The notes below the pieces were generated by a model. That model was not told where the DNA came from. It worked only from the letters and a program-made list of their open reading frames with translations, and did not search any database. Of a DNA stretch of 64,000 nucleotides, positions 17,674 to 25,993 are shown one piece after another. The position numbers were made by a program, and so were the translations under genes. Positions within the stretch are counted from its first letter, which is position 1. Each line of letters opens with the position of its first letter. Source of the DNA: Pseudomonas grandcourensis (GTDB lineage: Bacteria; Pseudomonadota; Gammaproteobacteria; Pseudomonadales; Pseudomonadaceae); the NCBI RefSeq assembly GCF_039909015.1, contig NZ_CP150919.1:534501-598500 (forward strand). Direction: 5' to 3'.

Positions 17674-18735
17674 TTGCGGGTTCTGTTGATCAAGACTTCT
17701 TCGCTGGGCGACGTCATTCATGCGTTGCCGGCGTTGACCGACGCGGCGCGGGCGATTCCCGGCATCAAATTCGACTGGGTGGTGGAAGAAGGCTTTGCCG
17801 AGATCCCGACCTGGCATCCGGCGGTGGGCAAGGTGATTCCGGTGGCGATCCGTCGCTGGCGCAAAAACATCTGGCAGACTATCAAGAGCGGTGAGTGGAA
17901 GCGCTTCAAGCAAAGCGTTCGCGCCACGAAATATGACCTGGTGATCGACGCTCAGGGCTTGCTGAAAAGCGCCTGGCTGACCCGTTACGTCAAGGCCCCG
18001 GTGGCCGGTCTCGATAAAAGCTCGGCGCGCGAGCCTATCGCTGCGCGCTTTTACAATCGACGCCTGGCCGTTGCCCGCGGGCAGCATGCGGTGGAGCGAG
18101 TGCGTCAGTTGTTCGCCATCGCGTTGGGCTATGACTTGCCCAAAGGCCTGGGCGATTACGGGCTGAATATCGAGCGCCTGGTGGAGTTGCCGCGCAAGAA
18201 CCCGTACGTGGTGTTTCTGCACGGCACCACCTGGGACACCAAGCACTGGCCCGAAGCCTACTGGCGCGAGCTGACCGAGCGGGTCGGCTACCTTGGCGTG
18301 GGTGTGAAACTGCCTTGGGGCAATGCCGTGGAAAAGGCCCGCGCCGAACGCATCGCTGCCGGTTTCAAGCATGCCGAAGTGCTGCCAAAACTGAACCTGG
18401 CCGGTGTCGGCAAGGTGCTGGCGGGCGCGCAAGCCTGCGTGGCGGTGGACACCGGCCTGGGCCATCTGGCCGCCGCGCTGGATGTGCCGACGCTGTCGCT
18501 GTTCGGCCCGACCAATCCGGGCCTGACCGGCGCCTATGGCAAGGTGCAGATTCACCTGGCCAGCGACTTCCCTTGTGCGCCGTGCCTGCAAAAGAAATGC
18601 ACTTATCAACCGACGGCTGAAGATGCCCGTCAATTTGACCTGAAACGCGAGTGGCCCCTGTGCTTCACGCGTCTGAATCCCGAGCGTGTCGCGAGCCGAC
18701 TGAGCACGTTGTTAATGGCTGAGGAGCTGCGCTGA
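17674..18735 (+). CDS. waaC: LPS heptosyltransferase I WaaC
   Basis: Transfers the first heptose onto Kdo2-lipid A. GT9 family, 353 residues: RVLLIKTSSLGDVIHALPAL at the start, VIDAQGLLKSAW, FLHGTTWDTKHWPEAYW, and AVDTGLGHLAAALDVPTLSLFGPTNP at the donor site. The start is a TTG two bases after the waaF stop, preceded by GAGG inside the end of waaF; no ATG fits the conserved N-terminus. The TGA overlaps the waaG ATG by one base, which indicates translational coupling. Confidence 0.96.
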   Translation: MRVLLIKTSSLGDVIHALPALTDAARAIPGIKFDWVVEEGFAEIPTWHPAVGKVIPVAIRRWRKNIWQTIKSGEWKRFKQSVRATKYDLVIDAQGLLKSAWLTRYVKAPVAGLDKSSAREPIAARFYNRRLAVARGQHAVERVRQLFAIALGYDLPKGLGDYGLNIERLVELPRKNPYVVFLHGTTWDTKHWPEAYWRELTERVGYLGVGVKLPWGNAVEKARAERIAAGFKHAEVLPKLNLAGVGKVLAGAQACVAVDTGLGHLAAALDVPTLSLFGPTNPGLTGAYGKVQIHLASDFPCAPCLQKKCTYQPTAEDARQFDLKREWPLCFTRLNPERVASRLSTLLMAEELR

Positions 18736-19856
18736 TGCAATTGGCATTTGTCTTGTACAAGTATTTTCCGTTTGGCGGCTTGCAGCGCGATTTCATGCGT
18801 ATCGCCCTGGAGTGCCAGAAGCGCGGCCATCAGATTCGCGTCTACACGCTGATCTGGGAAGGCGACGTACCGTCGGGTTTCGAAGTGCTGGTGGCGCCGG
18901 TCAAGGCGTTCTTCAACCATCGGCGCAACGAGAAGCTCAGCGAATGGATGGAAGCTGACCTGGCCAAGCGCCCGGTGGACCGCCTGATCGGCTTCAACAA
19001 GATGCCGGGCCTGGACGTCTACTACGCCGCCGACGGCTGTTTCGAAGACAAGGCGCAGAACCTGCGTAACTCGCTGTATCGCCGTTGGGGCCGCTATCGC
19101 CACTTCGCCGAATACGAGCGGGCGGTGTTCGCCAAAGAGGCGAAGACCGAAGTACTGATGATCTCCGAAGTCCAGCAGCCGCTGTTCATCAAGCATTACG
19201 ACACGCCGCTGGAACGCTTCCACCTGCTGCCGCCGGGCATCGCCCAGGACCGTCGTCGGCCGGCCGATGCCGATGAAATTCGCGCAGGGTTCCGCGCTGA
19301 ATTCGATCTCAAGGACGACGAACTGCTGCTGGTGCAGATCGGCTCCGGGTTCAAGACCAAGGGTGTGGACCGCAGCCTCAAGGCGCTGGCGGCATTGCCT
19401 GCCGAGTTGAGGAAACGCACCCGGCTGTTTGTAATTGGCCAGGATGACCCCAAATTATTCCAGATGCAGAGTGCGACATTGGGGCTGGGCGACAACGTCA
19501 CCTTCCTCAAGGGGCGCAGCGATATTCCGCGTTTCCTGTTGGGTGCCGACCTGTTGATCCACCCGGCGTACAACGAAAATACCGGCACGGTTTTGCTCGA
19601 AGCCCTGGTGGCCGGCCTGCCGGTGCTGGTGAGTGCGGTGTGCGGTTACGCCCATTATATCGCCGAGGCCGATGCTGGGCTGGTGCTGGACGAACCGTTC
19701 GATCAGGCACAACTGACGCAGTACCTGACCGGCATGTTGAACGACGCTCAAGCAAGGGCGGCCTGGAGCCGCAACGGTCTGGCCTTCGCCGAAACGGCCG
19801 ACCTCTACAGCATGCCGCAGCACGCGGCCGATGTGATTCTGGCGGAGCACGCTTAA
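18735..19856 (+). CDS. waaG: LPS core glucosyltransferase I WaaG
   Basis: GT4-family glycosyltransferase (373 residues) that adds the first outer-core hexose to the inner core. Features include YKYFPFGGLQRDFMRIA at the acceptor side, GSGFKTKGVDRSLKAL at the nucleotide site, and the E-x7-E-like motif in NENTGTVLLEALVAGLPVLVS. It overlaps waaC by one base and is followed without a gap by waaP. In P. aeruginosa the equivalent sugar may be a hexosamine, so the exact donor is not certain. Confidence 0.93.
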   Translation: MQLAFVLYKYFPFGGLQRDFMRIALECQKRGHQIRVYTLIWEGDVPSGFEVLVAPVKAFFNHRRNEKLSEWMEADLAKRPVDRLIGFNKMPGLDVYYAADGCFEDKAQNLRNSLYRRWGRYRHFAEYERAVFAKEAKTEVLMISEVQQPLFIKHYDTPLERFHLLPPGIAQDRRRPADADEIRAGFRAEFDLKDDELLLVQIGSGFKTKGVDRSLKALAALPAELRKRTRLFVIGQDDPKLFQMQSATLGLGDNVTFLKGRSDIPRFLLGADLLIHPAYNENTGTVLLEALVAGLPVLVSAVCGYAHYIAEADAGLVLDEPFDQAQLTQYLTGMLNDAQARAAWSRNGLAFAETADLYSMPQHAADVILAEHA

Positions 19857-20663
19857 ATGAAGTTGATGCTGGCTGAACCGTTCAAGAGCCTCTGGGCCGG
19901 ACGCGACCCGTTCGCCGAAGTCGAGGGGCTCAAGGGCGAGGTGTACCGCGAGCTGGAAGCGCGCCGGACATTACGCACGGAAGTCGATGGCAACGGGTTT
20001 TTCGTGAAAATCCACCGTGGCATCGGCTGGGCCGAAATTTTCAAGAACCTGCTCACTGCCAAGCTTCCTGTACTGGGTGCCGGTCAGGAGTGGAAGGCCA
20101 TTCAACGCCTGCAGGAAGTCGGCGTGCCGACCATGACCGCCGTCGCATATGGCGAGAAGGGCAGCAACCCGGCCGACCAGCACTCGTTCATCGTCACCGA
20201 AGAGTTGGCGCCGACGGTCAGCCTGGAAGACTTCAGTATCAACTGGATCAAGCAGCCGCCCGAGCCAAAACTCAAGCGCGCGCTGATAGCCGAAGTCGCA
20301 CGCATGACCGGCATGATGCACCGCGCCGGGGTCAACCACCGCGACTGCTACATCTGCCACTTCCTGCTGCACACCGACAAACCGGTGACATTTGATGACT
20401 TCAAACTTTCGGTGATCGACCTGCACCGCGCCCAGACCCGCCCGGCGATTACCTTGCGCTGGCGCAACAAGGACCTGGCCGCGCTGTACTTTTCCGCGTT
20501 GGACATCGGCCTGACCCGCCGCGACAAGCTGCGTTTCCTCAAAGGCTATTTCCAGCAGCCGCTGCGCCAGATCCTGATTGAAGAGGCGTCTTTGCTGGCC
20601 TGGCTCGACGGCAAGGCCAACAAGCTCTACGAGCGTAAACAGCGATACGGGGATGCGCTCTGA
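19857..20663 (+). CDS. waaP: LPS core heptose(I) kinase WaaP/RfaP
   Basis: Phosphorylates heptose I of the inner core with ATP; in Pseudomonas this phosphorylation is needed for a stable outer membrane. The 268 residues show EVYRELEARRTLRTEVDG, VKIHRGIGWAEIFKNLL (Lys of the ATP site), TEELAPTVSLEDF, the catalytic loop NHRDCYICHFLLH and the metal site VIDLHRAQTRP. It begins on the base after the waaG stop and its TGA overlaps the next ATG. It belongs to a block of five consecutive or nearby kinase-fold domains. Confidence 0.95.
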   Translation: MKLMLAEPFKSLWAGRDPFAEVEGLKGEVYRELEARRTLRTEVDGNGFFVKIHRGIGWAEIFKNLLTAKLPVLGAGQEWKAIQRLQEVGVPTMTAVAYGEKGSNPADQHSFIVTEELAPTVSLEDFSINWIKQPPEPKLKRALIAEVARMTGMMHRAGVNHRDCYICHFLLHTDKPVTFDDFKLSVIDLHRAQTRPAITLRWRNKDLAALYFSALDIGLTRRDKLRFLKGYFQQPLRQILIEEASLLAWLDGKANKLYERKQRYGDAL

Positions 20664-21397
20664 TGTCGGGTTGGAAGCTGGATCCGGCCTACAGCGAGCT
20701 GGCCGATGACTTCGGCAGCCTCGAGGCTGTGTTTGCGCTGCAGGGCGAGCGTTTGACCAGTGACGTGCTCTCGGAGGTCATCCGTGTCGAGCGCAATGGC
20801 GTCAACTATTACGTCAAACGGTATGTGGGCGCTGGCAAAGGCTTGCGGCGTTACCTGGGCAAGCCTCGGGTGAAGATGGAATGGCAGAACCTCAAGCGCT
20901 TCGCCAAGTGGGGCATCCCCACTGCCGAAGTGGTGGCCTGGGGGCTGGAGCGGCGCGGTGCGGCCTACGCTCGCGGCGCGATGATTACCCGGGAACTGCC
21001 GCGTACCGAAGACTTGTCGGCACTGGCCGAGCGCCGCGACCCGAAGCTGTCGGATCGCGTCTGGGTCGATACGGTCAGTCGTCAACTGGCCCAATACACT
21101 CGGACCATGCATGACCACCGCTTCACCCATAATGATTTGAAGTGGCGCAACCTGCTGATCGACGATGAGGCTCGAGTGTTCTTGATCGACTGCCCCAACG
21201 GCGATTTCTGGCGCGGTTTCTGGCTCAAGTACCGTATTACCAAGGATCTGGCGTGCCTGGACAAGGTCGCCAAGTATCAATTGTCGGCTACCCAGCGCCT
21301 GCGCTTTTACCTGCAATACCGCAACCGGACCCGGCTCAATGCCGCGGACAAAAAACGCATCCGGCATGTGGTGAGATTTTTCGAGGGACGCGAATGA
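20663..21397 (+). CDS. wapP: LPS core kinase WapP-like (InaA/RfaP kinase fold)
   Basis: A 244-residue kinase-fold protein. It has an ATP-site lysine in NYYVKRYV, EWQNLKRFAKWGIPTAE, the catalytic loop THNDLKWRNLLI and the metal-binding FLIDCPNGDF. By order after waaP it corresponds to P. aeruginosa WapP, a predicted inner-core heptose kinase. It overlaps both neighbours by 1-4 bases. HxD and the downstream D are intact, so activity is plausible; the exact phosphorylated position is inferred. Confidence 0.85.
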   Translation: MSGWKLDPAYSELADDFGSLEAVFALQGERLTSDVLSEVIRVERNGVNYYVKRYVGAGKGLRRYLGKPRVKMEWQNLKRFAKWGIPTAEVVAWGLERRGAAYARGAMITRELPRTEDLSALAERRDPKLSDRVWVDTVSRQLAQYTRTMHDHRFTHNDLKWRNLLIDDEARVFLIDCPNGDFWRGFWLKYRITKDLACLDKVAKYQLSATQRLRFYLQYRNRTRLNAADKKRIRHVVRFFEGRE

Positions 21398-22146
21398 CTG
21401 ACTTTCTGGCCGCTGAAGACCGTGCGCTGCTTGAGCGCCATGGCCTCGGCACGTTCGATGCGCTCTGGGCCAAACAGCTCGATGCCGTGGACGAACCCAA
21501 CACCGGTCGCGGCGGCTGGAGCAGCGTGTTTCGGCTGGATCTGGAAGGTCATGGTTTCTACCTCAAGCGCCAAAGCAACTACCTGACCCGTACCTTGCGC
21601 GCACCGTTCGGCGAGCCGAGTTTCGCTCGCGAGTTTCGCAACATCTCCCGTTACCGGAAGATGGGCATTCCGGCGCTCGAAGCGGTGTTCTACGGGGAGC
21701 GCAAGGTCGATGGCGAGGTCCGCGCGATCCTGATGACCCGTGCTCTGGACGGCTGGGACGACCTCGACTCGCTGTTGCAGCGCTGGGCTGACTTGAGCCC
21801 TGAGCAGCATTTGGAAATCCTCAAGGCCAGTGGCGAACTGGCCCGGCAGCTGCACCTTGCGCGCCAGGTGCACGGGTGCTTTTATCCCAAGCACATTTTC
21901 ATGCGCGCCACCGGCAACGGTTATCAGGCTCAATTGATCGACCTGGAAAAGACCCGGCCGCTGCTCTACGGGCAGCGTGACCGAATCAAGGATCTGGAGC
22001 CGCTGACGCGTCGCGCGCCCGAATGGGGTGAGTCGCAACTGCGGCAATTGCTGGCCGCCTATCTGGACCAACCGCAGGACAGCTCGCTGATCGACAGCTG
22101 GCTGCAGCGTTTGACCGCGCGGCGCGGCCAGAAGGGGCCGCGCTGA
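21394..22146 (+). CDS. wapQ: LPS core kinase WapQ-like (InaA family)
   Basis: A 250-residue InaA-like kinase-fold protein: GGWSSVFRLDLEGHGFYLKRQ (ATP site), FAREFRNISRYRKMGIPALEAVFYG, HGCFYPKHIFM in place of a canonical HRD loop, and QLIDLEKTRPL with the metal-binding Asp. The ATG at 21394 overlaps the previous stop (ATGA). The open frame extends upstream but only inside wapP. By position it matches WapQ of P. aeruginosa. The missing HRD aspartate means catalysis is less certain than for WapP. Confidence 0.8.
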   Translation: MTDFLAAEDRALLERHGLGTFDALWAKQLDAVDEPNTGRGGWSSVFRLDLEGHGFYLKRQSNYLTRTLRAPFGEPSFAREFRNISRYRKMGIPALEAVFYGERKVDGEVRAILMTRALDGWDDLDSLLQRWADLSPEQHLEILKASGELARQLHLARQVHGCFYPKHIFMRATGNGYQAQLIDLEKTRPLLYGQRDRIKDLEPLTRRAPEWGESQLRQLLAAYLDQPQDSSLIDSWLQRLTARRGQKGPR

Positions 22147-23597
22147 TGCGTTTGTCCGAACTGAAGTCTGCCGGCCGTGCCCCAGGCTTGCCGCTGAGCG
22201 TTTCGCTGGCCGACGCCGCCGGCCCCGCCGAGCTGCAACTGCTGAGTCTGTTACGGGTGTTGCCGGGGCAGCGTTATGTCGGTGCCGGCGTCTGGCGCGG
22301 CCGGCCGGTGTTGGCCAAATTGCTCGTTGGCAGCAAGGCCCCACGGCATTTTCAGCGTGAACTGGATGGCGTGCGTTTGCTTGCGGCTCAAGGATTGACC
22401 ACGCCACAGCTGTTGGCTGATGGCCTGAAAGAGGGTGAGGGTGGCTGGCTGCTGTTCGAGTTTCTGGAGGGTGCCGAAAGCCTGGGTGATACCTGGAAGC
22501 AGGTTGAGCAGCAGCCCGTGCTGTCCGATGGACAAGGGGCGGTGCTGGCCGAAGCACTGGGTGCCATCGGTCAAATGCACCGCAAGGGTCTGTGGCAGGA
22601 AGACCTGCACCTGGACAACCTGCTACGTCAGCGTGGTCGTCTGTACTTGATCGACGGCGCCGGGATTTGCTCCGAAACGCCTGGCCAGCCGCTGTCCCGG
22701 CAGAAGGTCCTGGAAAACCTCGGGGTGTTCTTTGCTCAGTTGCCGAAGTCGATCGAGCCCTTCATTGAAGAGCTGCTGGTGTATTACCTGCTCAGCAACG
22801 GCGAGCACGCGTTGCCCATGGAAGCGTTGCAGAAGCAGATCGACAAGGTCCGCAGCTGGCGCCTCAAGGACTTCCTGATCAAGGTCGGCCGCGAGTGCAC
22901 GCTGTTTAGTGTCCAGCGCGGGGCCTTCGAATTGCGGGCGATTCGCCGCGATGAAGCGTCGTCGATGGTGCCGGTGCTGGAGCAGGCCGATGCCTTGCTC
23001 GATCAGGGGCATCTGTACAAGACCGGCGGTGCGGCGAGCGTCGGCAAGGTCGAGGTGGATGGCCGCACGCTGGTGATCAAGCGCTACAACATCAAGGGTT
23101 TTGCCCACTGGCTCAAGCGTTTCTGGCGCCCGAGCCGGGCCTGGCATTCCTGGCGCGAAGGCAACCGCCTGGCGTTCCTCGGGATTGCCACGCCCAAGCC
23201 GCTGGCGTTGCTGGAAAAGCGTTTTCTGTGGCTGCGCAGCCGGGCCTACCTGATCACCGAGTACCTGCCGGGGCCGGACATCATCGAGCGTTTTGCGCCG
23301 TATGTGGAGCATGGCGATGCACCGGAGGCCGAGCTGGCGGCACTGGATCATCTGTTCGCCGAGTTGATTCGTCTACGCATCAGCCATGGCGACTTCAAGG
23401 GGCATAACCTGTTCTGGCAGCAGGATCGCTGGGCGTTGATCGACCTCGACTCGATGTGCCAGCACGGCTCCCCCGGCAGCTTCGCCCCGGCGTATGCCAG
23501 GGATCGCGCGCGGTTCATGCGCAATTGGCCTGAAGGCAGCGCCCTTTATCAAGTCATTGATCAGCGTTTGCCCAAAGACATCTCCAGCGCTGGCTGA
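22146..23597 (+). CDS. Tandem kinase-fold LPS core protein (two kinase-like domains)
   Basis: The 483 residues contain two kinase-like folds. The N-terminal half has VLAKLLVGSKAP, GWLLFEFLEG, the loop WQEDLHLDNLL and YLIDGAGI. The C-terminal half has GRTLVIKRYNIKGF, YLITEYLPG, the loop ISHGDFKGHNLFW and ALIDLDSM. Both loops keep the catalytic Asp, the Asn and the later metal Asp. By position it matches PA5006 of P. aeruginosa, next to wapQ. Likely substrates are LPS core sugars; which half does what is unknown. It overlaps wapQ by one base and ends the tightly coupled kinase run. Confidence 0.85.
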   Translation: MRLSELKSAGRAPGLPLSVSLADAAGPAELQLLSLLRVLPGQRYVGAGVWRGRPVLAKLLVGSKAPRHFQRELDGVRLLAAQGLTTPQLLADGLKEGEGGWLLFEFLEGAESLGDTWKQVEQQPVLSDGQGAVLAEALGAIGQMHRKGLWQEDLHLDNLLRQRGRLYLIDGAGICSETPGQPLSRQKVLENLGVFFAQLPKSIEPFIEELLVYYLLSNGEHALPMEALQKQIDKVRSWRLKDFLIKVGRECTLFSVQRGAFELRAIRRDEASSMVPVLEQADALLDQGHLYKTGGAASVGKVEVDGRTLVIKRYNIKGFAHWLKRFWRPSRAWHSWREGNRLAFLGIATPKPLALLEKRFLWLRSRAYLITEYLPGPDIIERFAPYVEHGDAPEAELAALDHLFAELIRLRISHGDFKGHNLFWQQDRWALIDLDSMCQHGSPGSFAPAYARDRARFMRNWPEGSALYQVIDQRLPKDISSAG

Positions 23598-23600
23598 AGC

Positions 23601-23626
23601 CTCTTCGCGAGCCTGCTCGCGAAGAG
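23601..23626. repeat. Perfect 12-bp stem hairpin after the kinase genes
   Basis: CTCTTCGCGAGC and its exact complement are separated by CT. It lies 3 bp after the stop of the tandem-kinase gene. There is no T tract, so it may be a single REP-type unit that stabilises or ends the upstream mRNA. Confidence 0.65.
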
Positions 23627-23732
23627 GTCGGAACTGCCAACCGAGAACCGTCCTACGCGATCTTGGGAAGTCATGAACTGTGGCCCGAATCGCCCTGATG
23701 CTAGCTTGCCTGACGTTCTCGGAGGGCAGGCT

Positions 23733-24068
23733 TTGACGATCAAAATGGCAGTTTCAGCGGGTGTTTTATCAGTGTCGCTAGCGGGCTGCGGGACCGCCTC
23801 CACCGTCCTGCAGGATGAAGCCGAAGCCGCGCAGGGGCTGCGCCGGCAAAAGACCTATTGCCAATCCATTCCCCGGGTCTACAGCGGCCTGGCCTACGAC
23901 TTCTGTGTATTGAATGCGCCGCCAGACCCAACGGGCATCCTTGTGCCGTTCGTATTGGTGGACCTGGCCCTGTCTGGCGCGCTGGACACCGTTGTCTTGC
24001 CGTACACGATTTACCGGCAAAGCGTGGATGGCAGTATTTCCATCTATTGGCGACCTGCGCGCGGATAA
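23733..24068 (+). CDS. YceK/DUF1375-like small lipoprotein
   Basis: A small predicted lipoprotein. The open frame begins at 23673, but the best start is the TTG at 23733, 6 bp after GGAGGG; it gives 111 residues with a short hydrophobic signal and the lipobox LAGC (Cys19). The rest has SIPRVYSGLAYDFCVL, a hydrophobic stretch VLVDLALSGALDTVVLPYTIYRQ, and a short tail, matching the YceK/YidQ pattern (SGTxxD...D...S...D...LPYT). The function of the family is unknown. It sits between the kinase run and wapO with its own ribosome site and no overlap. Confidence 0.75.
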   Translation: MTIKMAVSAGVLSVSLAGCGTASTVLQDEAEAAQGLRRQKTYCQSIPRVYSGLAYDFCVLNAPPDPTGILVPFVLVDLALSGALDTVVLPYTIYRQSVDGSISIYWRPARG

Positions 24069-24113
24069 AAAGATACCGCGAGGCCCCGGCCGTAGCTGCA
24101 TGCCGCTTGCGGC

Positions 24114-24144
24114 TAGAGGTTTGCCGTCGCTTTTACGCTATAAT
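24114..24144 (+). promoter_or_regulatory. Candidate sigma-70 promoter for the wapO operon
   Basis: A perfect -10 hexamer TATAAT at 24139-24144 is followed by a GC-rich discriminator. No good -35 is seen at the usual distance. It lies about 90 bp before wapO and just after the lipoprotein gene, suggesting a second transcript start inside the LPS locus. Confidence 0.5.
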
Positions 24145-24235
24145 CCCGCCCTTTAGCTGTCTCTCGCCCCTTGCGAGGGCACATTAATTTTTGAGGCGCT
24201 TGCGCCTGCATGCAGACTAAAGAGGCTAGACCCCT

Positions 24236-25993
24236 GTGGCATTGACGATTCTTGGCCTGTCCGGCGCCCTTAGCCATGATCCTTCCGCAGCCCTGTATAT
24301 CGACGGCAAGCTGGTCGCGGCGGCTGAAGAGGAGCGCTTCGTACGCGATAAACATGCAAAGAACCGCATGCCCTACGAATCGGCGAAATTCTGCCTGGAA
24401 CAGGCCGGTATCAAGCCGTCCGACGTTGATGTGGTCGCGATTCCATTCGCACCGATCAGCCTGTTCGGCAAGGCCCGCTGGCAGTACGCCAAGCGTTACT
24501 GGTACGCCCCGGACCGCGCACTCGACGCGATCCTGATGGGCAACCGTCGCTACAAGCGCTATCGCAACAAGATCGTCTGGTGCCTGGAGCAACTGGGTTT
24601 TGATCCGAAGAAGATCAAGATCGAGCCAGTCGAACACCACCTGGCCCACGCCTCCAGCGCTTATCACTGCTCCGGTTTCAAAGAGAAAACCGCGATCCTG
24701 GGCATCGACGGCAAGGGCGAGTACGCCACGACCTTCTTCGGTTATGGCGAAAACGGCAAGATCCACAAGATCAAGGAATTCTTCGATCCGGACTCCCTCG
24801 GCGGCCTGTACGGTGCGATCACCGAGTTCCTCGGTTTCGACATGCTCGACGGTGAGTTCAAGGTCATGGGCATGGCGCCGTACGGCGACGCCAGCAAATA
24901 CGATTTCTCGCGCCTGGCTTCGTTCGAAAACGGTGAGCTGGTGATCAACACCGACTACGCCAACGTCATCGGCCTGCGTCGCTACAAAGAGAAGGGCAAG
25001 GGTTACTACTTCTCGCCGAAGCTGATCGAGTGGCTGGGTCCAAAGCGCGAAGGCGACATCGCCGACGAGCCTTACATCCACTACGCCGCCAGCATTCAAG
25101 CGCTGTTCGAAAAAATTGCGCTGCAGATGATCGACTACTACCTGGGCGACGTGCTCAAGCAAACCGGCAAACTGGCCTATGCTGGTGGCTGTGCGTTGAA
25201 CGTCAAGCTCAACCAGAAAATCATCGCCCGCGACGACGTCAAAGAGCTGTTCGTGCAGCCTGCATCCGGCGATGCCGGTACCGCAGTCGGCGCAGCGGCC
25301 TATGTGTCCAACGCCCGTGGCGTACCGGTCGAGAAGATGGAACACGTCTACCTCGGCCCGTCGTACAGCAACGAAGACGTGATCGCCGCGTGTGCCCGTC
25401 ACGAGAACAAGCCGACGTGGCGCAAGCTCGACAACATGCCGGAGCAGATCGCCAAGATCATGGTCGATGGCAACCCGGTGGCCTGGTTCCAGGGCCGCAT
25501 GGAGTTTGGTCCGCGCGCCTTGGGCGGCCGTTCGATCATCGGTTGCCCGAGCATTGCGGGCGTGGCTGACCGGATCAACCACCAGATCAAGTTCCGCGAG
25601 CGCTGGAGGCCTTTCTGCCCGTCGATGCTCGACACCGTGGCGCCGCAGATGATCAAGATCGATCACCCGGCTCCGTTCATGACCTTCACCTTCGAAGTGG
25701 CGGAAGAGTGGAAGACCCGCGTGCCGGAAGTCGTCCATGAAGACGGCACCTCCCGCGCCCAGGTGCTCAAGCGCGAATACAACCCGCGTTACTACGACAT
25801 GATGAAAGCGCTGGAAGTGCTCACCGGCAACGGTGTGTCGCTGAACACGTCGCTCAACCGTCGTGGCGAGCCGATGATCTGCTCGCCGACCGACGCCCTG
25901 AACATGTTCTTCGGTTCGGATCTACAGTATCTGATCATGGAAGACATCCTGGTGGTCAAAGAGGGCGCGAACGCCTATGACACGTTCGGCTGA
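24236..25993 (+). CDS. wapO: LPS core carbamoyltransferase WapO
   Basis: Predicted O-carbamoyltransferase of the NodU/CmcH family that adds a carbamoyl group to a core heptose (7-O-carbamoyl-heptose is known in Pseudomonas core). The 585 residues contain LGLSGALSHDPSAALYIDGKL, the metal-site HHLAHASSAYH (about 133-143), LGIDGKGE, APYGD, YAGGCALNVKLNQ and the C-terminal FGPRALGGRSI...RERWRPFCPS. The start is a GTG at 24236 with AGAGG upstream. It overlaps wapH by 17 bp, so the two are translated together. Confidence 0.9.
   Translation: MALTILGLSGALSHDPSAALYIDGKLVAAAEEERFVRDKHAKNRMPYESAKFCLEQAGIKPSDVDVVAIPFAPISLFGKARWQYAKRYWYAPDRALDAILMGNRRYKRYRNKIVWCLEQLGFDPKKIKIEPVEHHLAHASSAYHCSGFKEKTAILGIDGKGEYATTFFGYGENGKIHKIKEFFDPDSLGGLYGAITEFLGFDMLDGEFKVMGMAPYGDASKYDFSRLASFENGELVINTDYANVIGLRRYKEKGKGYYFSPKLIEWLGPKREGDIADEPYIHYAASIQALFEKIALQMIDYYLGDVLKQTGKLAYAGGCALNVKLNQKIIARDDVKELFVQPASGDAGTAVGAAAYVSNARGVPVEKMEHVYLGPSYSNEDVIAACARHENKPTWRKLDNMPEQIAKIMVDGNPVAWFQGRMEFGPRALGGRSIIGCPSIAGVADRINHQIKFRERWRPFCPSMLDTVAPQMIKIDHPAPFMTFTFEVAEEWKTRVPEVVHEDGTSRAQVLKREYNPRYYDMMKALEVLTGNGVSLNTSLNRRGEPMICSPTDALNMFFGSDLQYLIMEDILVVKEGANAYDTFG

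Noticed and set aside
23601..23626. Hairpin after the tandem-kinase gene as an intrinsic terminator
   Set aside because: No T tract follows, so I list it as a repeat rather than a terminator.
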